Assembly (NCBI GenBank): GCA_948938605.1 | Contig: CARAIG010000054.1 | Coordinates: 1 to 6,383, forward strand | Reading direction: 5' to 3' | DNA: 6,383 nt | From: an uncultured Eubacteriales bacterium | GTDB taxonomy: Bacteria; Bacillota; Clostridia; Christensenellales; CAG-314 | Part shown: in pieces, positions 1-4,317 of the stretch | Position numbering within the stretch: position 1 is the first letter of the stretch | How the letters are laid out: each line of letters starts with the position of its first letter | Notes under the pieces: model-generated | The model's database searches: none | What the model saw: the letters and a program-made list of their open reading frames with translations, nothing else | Told to the model about the DNA's origin: nothing | Program-made: the position numbers and the translations under genes

Positions 1-318
1 CAACACTTTTTCGGGAGTTTCTTCGTCATCGTTCAAGCCTTCGAGCACAGGCAACAATGCACGCGACTTAATTTCCAATAAAGTTGCCGACATACTCATA
101 TATTCGCTAGCTTTGTCAACATCCAAGTCGCCGAGCTGTGACATATACTGCAAAAACTGCTCGGTTACTTGCGAAACGAAAATATCCTTAATTTCAATTT
201 TGTTTTCCTTAACAAGCGCAAGCAACAAATCCAGCGGTCCCGAAAAATTGGTCAATTTCAGTTCAAGCCCCGACTGCTCCTCATCGAATATATACTGTTG
301 TTGATATTCCTCACTCAT
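1..318 (-). CDS. scpA: Segregation and condensation protein A, N-terminal part (cut by window edge)
   Basis: ScpA is the kleisin subunit of the bacterial SMC-ScpA-ScpB condensin, which organises and segregates the chromosome; its N-terminal region binds the SMC neck. I translated the first 106 codons from the ATG at 318-316. After a short acidic leader comes the family's hallmark: NFSGPLDLLLALVKENKI (about residues 24-41), then KDIFVSQVTEQFL and SATLLEIKSRALLP, matching the conserved kleisin N-domain. The C-terminal winged-helix part lies beyond position 1. The start is supported by GGAGG at 334-330, 11 bases upstream and inside the preceding gene. The ATG shares one base with the TAA of the upstream protease gene (TAATG), so the two are cotranscribed and probably translationally coupled. 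In Clostridia scpB usually follows. Identity is secure. Confidence 0.95.
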   Translation of the reverse strand, partial: MSEEYQQQYIFDEEQSGLELKLTNFSGPLDLLLALVKENKIEIKDIFVSQVTEQFLQYMSQLGDLDVDKASEYMSMSATLLEIKSRALLPVLEGLNDDEETPEKVL

Positions 319-1031
319 TAAAATATAAGCCTCCAAAATGCAATAAAGCCTTGCTGTACCCATCCGCCGACAGTGCCTATATACAAGTTCAACGGAGTAA
401 ACGCACCGATAACAGGGATGTTTTCCAACAGAATAAGCCCCAACATAATATACAAACTGTATTTACGGACAAAGCGCATATAGCCGTTGTTTTCACTTAC
501 AAAACAAGCTAGTAGGCGATATCCGTCTAACGGAAACAACGGCAGCAAATTAAATAAAGCAAAACTTACGTTTAATTGCACCATCAATCTGCTGAAATAC
601 AGAAAAAATGCAATCAAATAATAAACCGCATCGCTTGTACTCGAAGTTATCCTTATGTTACCCAAAATAACATATGGCATTGCAAAAATAAACGCCAAAA
701 CAATATTCATCAGTATACCCGCAATGGAAACTGTCACGCAACCGGTTTTGTATTTTTTGAAGTTGCGGGGATCCACAGGCACAGGCTTTGCCCATCCGAT
801 GCCCACTATTAGCATCATCAATAAACCGAATAAGTCAAAATGTTTTAACGGATTCAAACTTAACCTGCCGTACATTTTTGCAGTGGGATCGCCGTTCCAC
901 AGCGCAACAAGACCGTGCGCTATTTCGTGCAAAACAAGCGCAACCACTATTGCACACAACAATGCTAAAACGTACAACAGTCCCAAACGACCGTTTTCAC
1001 GTATCATTTTGATAAGATCCAGTATAATCAT
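318..1031 (-). CDS. Site-2 protease family (peptidase M50) membrane metalloprotease
   Basis: An intramembrane zinc metalloprotease of the M50 family, expected to cut membrane-spanning substrates within the bilayer. Seen: zinc-binding HEIAH at residues 35-39 in the first core helix, GRLSLNP (55-61), GWAKPVPVDPRNF (79-91), and the second metal-ligand motif NLLPLFPLDGYRL (161-173, Asp169). Several hydrophobic helices span the 237 residues, a usual length for the short YwhC-like S2P group, which lacks PDZ and CBS domains. Its substrate is unknown. It sits directly upstream of scpA with a one-base overlap, a recurring Clostridial arrangement. The predicted promoter at 1066-1038 puts the transcript start at about 1031, on this ATG. 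The message is therefore leaderless or translation begins at Met9 (1007); HEIAH would then be at 27-31, also normal for the family. The family call is firm and the start is not. Confidence 0.92.
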   Translation of the reverse strand: MIILDLIKMIRENGRLGLLYVLALLCAIVVALVLHEIAHGLVALWNGDPTAKMYGRLSLNPLKHFDLFGLLMMLIVGIGWAKPVPVDPRNFKKYKTGCVTVSIAGILMNIVLAFIFAMPYVILGNIRITSSTSDAVYYLIAFFLYFSRLMVQLNVSFALFNLLPLFPLDGYRLLACFVSENNGYMRFVRKYSLYIMLGLILLENIPVIGAFTPLNLYIGTVGGWVQQGFIAFWRLIF

Positions 1032-1037
1032 TAGTAT

Positions 1038-1066
1038 ATTGTATCAAAAAAGCAAACAAAAGTCAA
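1038..1066 (-). promoter_or_regulatory. SigA-type promoter of the S2P-scpA operon
   Basis: On the minus strand, -35 TTGACT (1066-1061) and -10 TACAAT (1043-1038) are separated by exactly 17 bases; each box has five of six consensus bases. Transcription should begin near 1031, which is the first base of the annotated ATG. No ribosome binding site lies between promoter and ATG. Confidence 0.7.
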
Positions 1067-1171
1067 TTATTGTGCGCTAGTAACAACAATACGAGCTAAA
1101 CATCCTATACTACCACAACAAATAAAAACAAAACGCCACAATCTTTTTCACGAATAATCTTTAATTGACAT

Positions 1172-1261
1172 AAAAAAAAAGAAGTGCCACCAGCTAAGCG
1201 CTTATGCGGGTGGGGATCGTCGACGAAACAGCAAACTGTAACACACAACCAATCACTTCTT
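1172..1261 (-). ncRNA. Putative independent small RNA, about 90 nt, family unknown
   Basis: Read on the minus strand, the RNA would start at about 1261 and end in a run of nine U (1180-1172). Its ends pair: AAGAAGUG (1261-1254) with CACUUCUU (1186-1179), eight perfect base pairs. Stacked directly on this closing stem is CCACC (1213-1209) with GGUGG (1191-1187), capped by CGC-AUAA-GCG (1208-1199). The 5' half contains a small hairpin, ACAG (1239-1236) with CUGU (1231-1228), and the palindrome CGUCGACG (1225-1218). A C-rich stretch GAUCCCCACCC overlaps the 3' hairpin. A promoter with a 17-base spacer places +1 on the first base of the closing stem. There is no GGAA tetraloop of SRP RNA and no tRNA, tmRNA or full-length 6S signature. 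It could be a trans-acting regulatory RNA or a known Clostridial motif that I cannot recall. Confidence 0.65.
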
Positions 1262-1267
1262 ATTTTT

Positions 1268-1296
1268 ATAATACAACAATATATAAACAAAATCAA
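1268..1296 (-). promoter_or_regulatory. Promoter of the small RNA at 1261-1172
   Basis: Minus strand: -35 TTGATT (1296-1291), 17-base spacer, -10 TATTAT (1273-1268). The predicted start, about seven bases downstream at 1261, is the first paired base of the RNA's closing stem. That agreement supports both calls. Confidence 0.68.
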
Positions 1297-1353
1297 CTAA
1301 ATTTAAAAGATTTACGAATTTAAAAGTTGTTTTCCAAAAATCAGTACATAAAG

Positions 1354-1386
1354 CAAAGACATCAGCAAAATTTGCCGATGTCTTTG
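1354..1386. terminator. Hairpin, possible bidirectional terminator
   Basis: CAAAGACATC (1354-1363) pairs perfectly with GATGTCTTTG (1377-1386), and inner GCAA/TTGC pairs extend it after one mismatch. The flanks are T-rich but not clean U tracts in either direction (TAATTCTTTATT on plus, CTTTATG on minus). It is the first substantial hairpin plus T-rich tail that I see downstream of dacF, so it may end a long dacF 3' tail. Termination efficiency is uncertain. Confidence 0.45.
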
Positions 1387-1394
1387 TAATTCTT

Positions 1395-1460
1395 TATTAT
1401 ATAACACACACGAGTATCATAAAGCATAATTCCACTTATCGCGTGATGTGTTGTATAATA
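1395..1460. repeat. Long imperfect inverted repeat (hairpin) downstream of dacF
   Basis: 1395-1408 pairs with 1447-1460 (14 pairs, one of them a T-G on plus), then, after a single bulged A at 1446, CACG (1409-1412) pairs with CGTG (1442-1445). The result is an 18-pair stem with a 29-base apical part (1413-1441). That apical part contains TTCCACTTATC (1430-1440) and GTATC (1414-1418), both also present in the apical part of the structured RNA at 4169-4088. The single wobble is tolerated only in plus-strand RNA. On plus, TTGCCG (1372-1377), 17 bases, TATTAT (1395-1400) could be a weak promoter. Whether it acts as RNA, as a DNA element or as a 3' end of dacF mRNA is open. Confidence 0.55.
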
Positions 1461-1514
1461 GTGGTTAACAGTACTTAATAGTAGTTATTTGTCATTAAAT
1501 GTGGTTCGTTATTT
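1455..1514 (+). repeat. Three imperfect 20-base tandem repeats
   Basis: Units at 1455-1474, 1475-1494 and 1495-1514 share a core like TTAATAGTGGTTA at an exact 20-base period. By eye 14 of 20 bases agree between units 1 and 2 and 12 of 20 between units 2 and 3. Such spacing is about two helical turns and could be a phased set of protein-binding sites, but the sequence is AT-rich and chance is a real alternative. Confidence 0.3.
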
Positions 1515-1613
1515 TATTATAAAAATATTTATCAGACGATCATTCAAGCAATGTTTATATCAGTAAATATCGCCACAGTGTTGCCCACCACTTTTATTTA
1601 ATGCACAAACGAA

Positions 1614-2753
1614 TTACTTACCTGCAATATCTTTAATGTAATCCCAGTAGGATTTTGCTTCGACGTCGCACGAGACAACTACGTCTACAGTTTGTACGGT
1701 TTTACCGTTTGAGTCAAGTAATTTGGCAACGCCGACTTTGTCCCCCTTTTGAATAGGAGCACGAACGGAAGCGTCAAGTTCGTATTCTACTGTATAATCA
1801 ACATTACCCTTTTTACCGAATGCCGTCAATTTGTCAAAAGTTTCTATTTGGGCGCAAGCGTTCTTTCCGCCGACAACGTTAATATCGCCGACATTAGCAC
1901 CCTTGTTTACGTATACCTTTGTTTCGTAGTTGGCAAAGGCGTAATTGAACATATCGCTGACTTCCTTAAAGCGGGTTTTACTGTCCGGCGCACCTACTAC
2001 AACCGCTATTACTCGCGTGTCGCCGCGCTTTGCGGTTGCGGATAAACAGTGCTGCGCTTCGCTTGTATAACCGGTTTTACCGCCGTCGCAGCCGTCGTAA
2101 AAACGCACAAGTTTATTTGTGTTGGTCATTCCCGTTACACGTCCCGACGGATGAGTAAAGTCTTCCATCCAAATTTTGGAACATTCAAAATAATGCGGAT
2201 GCTTAATTAAGTTTGAAAACATAACCGCAACGTCCTTAGCGCAGGAATATTGACTAACTGCGGGCAATCCGGTGCAGTTTTCAAAATTGGTAGCAACAAG
2301 ACCCAGTTCCTTAACCTTAGCATTCATATTCTCTACAAATTTTTCCACACTGCCGTCGATGTGTTCCGCAACTGCAACGCAACTGTCGTTTGCCGAGCAA
2401 ACAATAATGGACTTGATTAAATTGCGTAATTTGTAAGTGGAATTTGCGTCCAAAAACACTTGGGAACCGCCCATTGAAGCAGCGCGCGAACTGACTATTA
2501 CGTCGTCGTCCAACGACACTTTTCCGCTGTCGATTGCGTCATACGCACGCAGTAACGTCATTATTTTAGTCATACTGGCAATAGGACGTTTTTCCGTCGC
2601 ATTGTACTCGTAAAGCAACTGCCCGTCTTCCGACATCAAAACCGCTTCCTTAGAACTAGTCGACAAGGCGGTTTCGGCGCATGCCGTAGCAGGGACAATT
2701 ACAACTACCAGCATTACAATGCAAAAGAATATTATAAGTAACTTATTTCGCAT
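1614..2753 (-). CDS. dacF: D-alanyl-D-alanine carboxypeptidase, DacF/PBP5 type (peptidase S11)
   Basis: This penicillin-binding enzyme removes the terminal D-alanine from peptidoglycan stem peptides outside the cell and so limits cross-linking. A hydrophobic signal peptide covers residues 5-22, with likely signal peptidase I cleavage after ACA (26). All three active-site motifs are present: SMTK (Ser60, Lys63), SAN (120-122) and KTG (226-228) in GGKTGYT. Residues from about 275 on form the beta-rich PBP5 C-terminal domain. The protein stops at residue 379 with only a short SYWDYIKDIAGK tail, so the amphipathic membrane anchor typical of PBP5 is short or absent. AAGGAG at 2765-2760, six bases before the ATG, fixes the start. 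In B. subtilis dacF lies near deoB and is sporulation-linked; here the two are separated by two accessory genes. DacA or DacB would be other names for the same activity. Confidence 0.92.
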   Translation of the reverse strand: MRNKLLIIFFCIVMLVVVIVPATACAETALSTSSKEAVLMSEDGQLLYEYNATEKRPIASMTKIMTLLRAYDAIDSGKVSLDDDVIVSSRAASMGGSQVFLDANSTYKLRNLIKSIIVCSANDSCVAVAEHIDGSVEKFVENMNAKVKELGLVATNFENCTGLPAVSQYSCAKDVAVMFSNLIKHPHYFECSKIWMEDFTHPSGRVTGMTNTNKLVRFYDGCDGGKTGYTSEAQHCLSATAKRGDTRVIAVVVGAPDSKTRFKEVSDMFNYAFANYETKVYVNKGANVGDINVVGGKNACAQIETFDKLTAFGKKGNVDYTVEYELDASVRAPIQKGDKVGVAKLLDSNGKTVQTVDVVVSCDVEAKSYWDYIKDIAGK

Positions 2754-2778
2754 AATAATCTCCTTAGTTGTTTTACGT

Positions 2779-2797
2779 TAGTATTTGCAAAATACTA
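2779..2797. promoter_or_regulatory. Perfect 19-base palindrome upstream of dacF (operator candidate)
   Basis: TAGTATTT-GCA-AAATACTA reads as a perfect eight-pair dyad with a three-base centre, ending 13 bases upstream of the dacF Shine-Dalgarno sequence. It could be a repressor site or a small hairpin in the dacF leader. I could not find a convincing -35/-10 pair around it, so its role relative to a promoter is unknown. Confidence 0.4.
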
Positions 2798-2846
2798 GTA
2801 AATATGTATGCCGAAATGCCGGAATATACGAACTGTTAATAAATAC

Positions 2847-2876
2847 AAATTGGACTCCAATCCCGAAGTCCGATTT
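2847..2876 (-). terminator. Probable intrinsic terminator of the accessory membrane-protein pair
   Basis: On the minus strand, AAAT then, after one mismatch, GGACT (2871-2867) pairs with AGTCC (2856-2852) and ATTT (2850-2847). The loop is ten bases and the tail is U-rich (GUAUUUAUU). It lies about 20 bases after the TGA of the gene at 3502-2897 and upstream of dacF, so it should separate the two units. The stem is modest. Confidence 0.5.
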
Positions 2877-2896
2877 ACGAAAAAACAAATTGTAAA

Positions 2897-3502
2897 TCAC
2901 ATCATTAATGTAAAAATTATAATTGTACTTATTGATTGCATAAGTACAACAATCATTAATATTAAAGACATTTTCGTGATCCAATGTAAGTTTATTTTGA
3001 TTATGCAAGATATCGACATTCCCAAACCTGCACAAGCCAAAATAATCGAAACAACGTCAAGCGCCACAAGAAATGCCCCACCAAATGTATAAGCCAATAG
3101 CGCGATACAGCAAATGGACCAAGTAACTTTTTCTAGAGCAGTTGGTTTATTCAATAATGCACTTTTTAATGACTGTTTATTCTCAACCTGCGAACAATCC
3201 GTCACCTCAACAAATATTTTGCTAGTACACCCACTCACCGAATAAATTTCCGTAAATTCTCTTTCTTTTTTGCAAATATTCGAAATTTTCAAATCCTTCA
3301 ATTGGCCAATTTCATTTCCATCATTATCAAAAGTTGTAATGTTCAATGTAATATCACTTACAAAATTATTTTCCTTGGCTAAATACACCTTAACATAATA
3401 CTTATCAAAATCTTTCACTTTACATAGTTCCCATTTTAGAACCTTTATCGGATATGAAAGATTTTCGCAACACAAAACTTCGTCGAAACATTTTTTTGCC
3501 AT
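2897..3502 (-). CDS. Hypothetical protein with soluble N-domain and three C-terminal membrane segments
   Basis: I do not recognise this 201-residue protein. Residues 1 to about 115 are polar, with alternating strand-like stretches (YYVKVYLAKENNF at 35-47, DITLNITTFDNDGNEIG at 50-66, KIFVEVTDCS at 95-104), suggesting a small beta-sandwich. Residues 126-142, 143-169 and 177-199 are hydrophobic and likely cross the membrane. Eleven cysteines are scattered along it. GAGGAG, nine bases before the ATG and inside the end of the upstream SHOCT gene, is its ribosome binding site. Only three bases separate the two genes, so they form an operon and probably one membrane complex. The unit is followed by a probable terminator and is clearly AT-richer than deoB and dacF on either side, which hints at later acquisition. 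Confidence 0.78.
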   Translation of the reverse strand: MAKKCFDEVLCCENLSYPIKVLKWELCKVKDFDKYYVKVYLAKENNFVSDITLNITTFDNDGNEIGQLKDLKISNICKKEREFTEIYSVSGCTSKIFVEVTDCSQVENKQSLKSALLNKPTALEKVTWSICCIALLAYTFGGAFLVALDVVSIILACAGLGMSISCIIKINLHWITKMSLILMIVVLMQSISTIIIFTLMM

Positions 3503-3505
3503 GTA

Positions 3506-3889
3506 TTAGTTCTCCTCAATAAGTTCGCGTTTTCTTTGCTTGTATTCCTCAACAGTAATTACTTCCGCATCTAAAAGCTCTTGCAAATACTCTAATTGCG
3601 TATCGACATAATCACTTCTGCTTTTTTCGAGTTTTTCTTTAGATTTAATAAAAACATTTAGTGCGTCATTGCTTTCATCGTAAAGCTTGTTTCGAATCAA
3701 TTTAACATCGCACAAGAACGACAATAACACGTTCCACACCACCCACAGAAGCCACAATAATAACAAAAAGAATAAAGCAATAAAGATTAATGCCCAATGC
3801 CCCACAACTGCTAATACTATACCGAGAATAAGCGACAAAACTGCAAATATTATTAGTATAACTAAAACAATAGTTCTAGCAGTCAACAA
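3506..3889 (-). CDS. SHOCT-domain membrane protein; 5' end disrupted or controlled by an A8 run
   Basis: The open frame encodes two strongly hydrophobic segments (about residues 5-28 and 31-56), a charged helical linker (61-97), and a C-terminal stretch LQELLDAEVITVEEYKQRKR (102-121). That stretch has the pattern of the SHOCT domain, a short helical module found at the C-terminus of many bacterial membrane proteins and thought to mediate oligomerisation. The only in-frame start in the window's sequence is TTG at 3889, without a ribosome binding site. A strong AGGAGG (3928-3923) with ATG at 3914-3912 sits just upstream but in another frame and stops after five codons. Removing one A from the A8 run (3907-3900) joins them into M-F-Q-K-N-D-K-P followed by this frame. 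So the true product probably starts at 3914 by slippage, or the sequence carries an indel. It forms an operon with the next gene. Confidence 0.72.
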   Translation of the reverse strand: MLTARTIVLVILIIFAVLSLILGIVLAVVGHWALIFIALFFLLLLWLLWVVWNVLLSFLCDVKLIRNKLYDESNDALNVFIKSKEKLEKSRSDYVDTQLEYLQELLDAEVITVEEYKQRKRELIEEN

Positions 3890-3899
3890 CGGCTTGTCA

Positions 3900-3930
3900 T
3901 TTTTTTTGAAACATAATTTTTTCCTCCTAA
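3900..3930 (-). promoter_or_regulatory. Strong ribosome binding site, out-of-frame ATG and A8 slippery run
   Basis: Minus strand: AGGAGG (3928-3923), eight bases, ATG (3914-3912), TTT, then C followed by eight A (3907-3900) and TGAC. As written the ATG opens a five-codon peptide ending at TGA. A net loss of one base in the A run, or a +1 ribosomal shift at AAA-TGA-C, enters the SHOCT frame. The TGA-C context is the same poor stop context as at the prfB frameshift, though here the site is otherwise different. Confidence 0.6.
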
Positions 3931-3932
3931 AT

Positions 3933-3965
3933 ATTTACAATCACTATTTTGTGACTGTTGCAAAT
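3933..3965. other. Imperfect dyad in the leader of the SHOCT operon
   Basis: ATTT-a-CAA-TCAC (3933-3944) is mirrored by GTGA-ctg-TTG-c-AAAT (3951-3965) around a six-base centre. It lies directly upstream of the ribosome binding site. It may be a small hairpin or an operator; the bulges make it weak. Confidence 0.3.
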
Positions 3966-4032
3966 TTTATAGGCGCAAACTAAATAGGCAATAACAAATT
4001 GATTGTATTGGAAAATTTGTTAAAAAGGCAAC

Positions 4033-4062
4033 AAAAAAGTGCGCCCCAAACACGGAACGCAC
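4033..4062 (-). terminator. Intrinsic terminator ending the structured leader/small RNA
   Basis: Minus strand: GUGCGUUCC (4062-4054) pairs with GGGGCGCAC (4047-4039) over nine continuous pairs including two U-G, with loop GUGUUU, followed directly by six U (4038-4033). The two wobble pairs exist only on this strand, so it acts in the minus direction. It lies between the leader's promoter and the SHOCT operon. Confidence 0.82.
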
Positions 4063-4169
4063 CTCCAAAAGAACATTCCACATTTGTTGCCACACAATTC
4101 CTGTCAATAGGATAAGTGGAAGTATCAATTGGCCGAGATACCCCTATTAACAGTATTGAATTGTGTGGC
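4033..4169 (-). ncRNA. Structured leader or small RNA with nested long stems, family unknown
   Basis: Minus-strand RNA of about 137 nt between a strong promoter and an intrinsic terminator. From the predicted +1 (G4169), GCCACACAAUUC pairs with GAAUUGUGUGGC (4100-4089); on DNA this repeat is 13 perfect bases, 4088-4100 with 4158-4170. Nested inside is an 11-pair stem, 4153-4143 with 4111-4101, whose single imperfect pair is a G-U on this strand but a C-A mismatch on the other, pointing to minus-strand RNA. Within that lies GUAUC/GAUAC (4141-4137 with 4126-4122), leaving an asymmetric bulge UUCCACUUAU (4121-4112). A linker (4088-4063) leads to the terminator. The same linker can pair with the terminator's 5' arm. 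It therefore looks like an attenuator or riboswitch-type leader of the SHOCT operon, or a free small RNA. I cannot match it to T-box, 6S or any riboswitch consensus I know. Confidence 0.7.
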
Positions 4170-4175
4170 AGATAA

Positions 4176-4204
4176 ATGTTAACACACTTTTTAGGATATG
4201 TCAA
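4176..4204 (-). promoter_or_regulatory. SigA-type promoter of the structured RNA
   Basis: Minus strand: perfect -35 TTGACA (4204-4199), 17-base spacer, -10 TAACAT (4181-4176) preceded by an extended-10 TG (TGT). The predicted +1 is G4169, at the foot of the 13-base inverted repeat. The agreement of start site and stem supports both. Confidence 0.75.
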
Positions 4205-4231
4205 TGCCTACAAACGATTAAAAGAGTACAA

Positions 4232-4253
4232 TTTAACTTTCAAAAAAGTTAAA
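4232..4253. other. AT-rich perfect hairpin between deoB terminator and RNA promoter
   Basis: TTTAACTTT (4232-4240), CAAA, AAAGTTAAA (4245-4253): nine perfect pairs of mostly A-T. It lies about 28 bases upstream of the -35 at 4204 and about nine bases from the deoB terminator. It may be a binding site upstream of the promoter or a remnant; no tail makes it a good terminator. Confidence 0.35.
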
Positions 4254-4261
4254 AGCAAAAC

Positions 4262-4295
4262 AAAAAAAACTGTCAACGGTTGAATTGACAGTTTT
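4262..4295 (-). terminator. Intrinsic terminator of deoB
   Basis: AAAACTGTCAA (4266-4276) and TTGACAGTTTT (4285-4295) form an 11-pair stem with an eight-base loop. On the minus strand it ends in a run of eight T (4269-4262), partly inside the stem. It starts 22 bases after the deoB stop codon. The symmetrical A/T flanks mean it could also work on the plus strand. Confidence 0.88.
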
Positions 4296-4317
4296 GTATA
4301 TCTTAAATATTTAAAAA

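Larger units (their letters stand above)
1032..1613. other. Gene-free region of about 580 bases between dacF and the S2P gene
   Basis: No convincing protein gene lies here. Going down the minus strand it holds: nothing I recognise at 1613-1515; three imperfect 20-base tandem repeats (1514-1455); a long hairpin (1460-1395); a second hairpin that may terminate transcripts (1386-1354); a small RNA with its own promoter (1296-1172); nothing recognisable at 1171-1067; and the S2P promoter (1066-1038). The 63-codon frame at 1296-1105 on the minus strand overlaps the small RNA and its promoter and has no ribosome binding site, so it is not called. Confidence 0.7.

Noticed and set aside
318..1031. 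S2P protease as SpoIVFB, the partner protease of SpoIVB
   Set aside because: SpoIVB is in the window, but this protein has HEIAH with GWAKPVPV and the short YwhC-like layout and is coupled to scpA, unlike SpoIVFB, which accompanies SpoIVFA.
655..1080. 141-codon plus-strand frame opposite the S2P gene
   Set aside because: Antisense to a confirmed M50 protease gene and crosses its promoter; composition and lack of start signals mark it as a shadow.
1172..1261. Small RNA as SRP (4.5S) RNA or a tRNA
   Set aside because: The universally conserved SRP tip with its GGAA tetraloop and AGGAAG-like sequence is absent, and there is no T-arm GTTCRA or CCA-type acceptor pattern.
1105..1296. 63-codon minus-strand frame over the small RNA
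   Set aside because: It begins inside the small RNA's -35 box, lacks a ribosome binding site and runs through the hairpin and U tract.
4158..4175. Resemblance of GAATTGTGTGGCAGATAA to a lac-type operator
   Set aside because: The match to the E. coli lac operator is partial, and the sequence is explained as one arm of a 13-base RNA stem.
4081..4178. Inverted repeats as an integron attC site or a miniature transposable element
   Set aside because: No GTTRRRY/RYYYAAC boxes fit at the ends and no target duplication is visible; strand-biased wobble pairs plus promoter and terminator favour an RNA gene.
3980..4204. 74-codon minus-strand frame across the structured RNA
   Set aside because: Its start codon is the TTG of the -35 box, it has no ribosome binding site, and the region is explained by paired RNA stems and a terminator.
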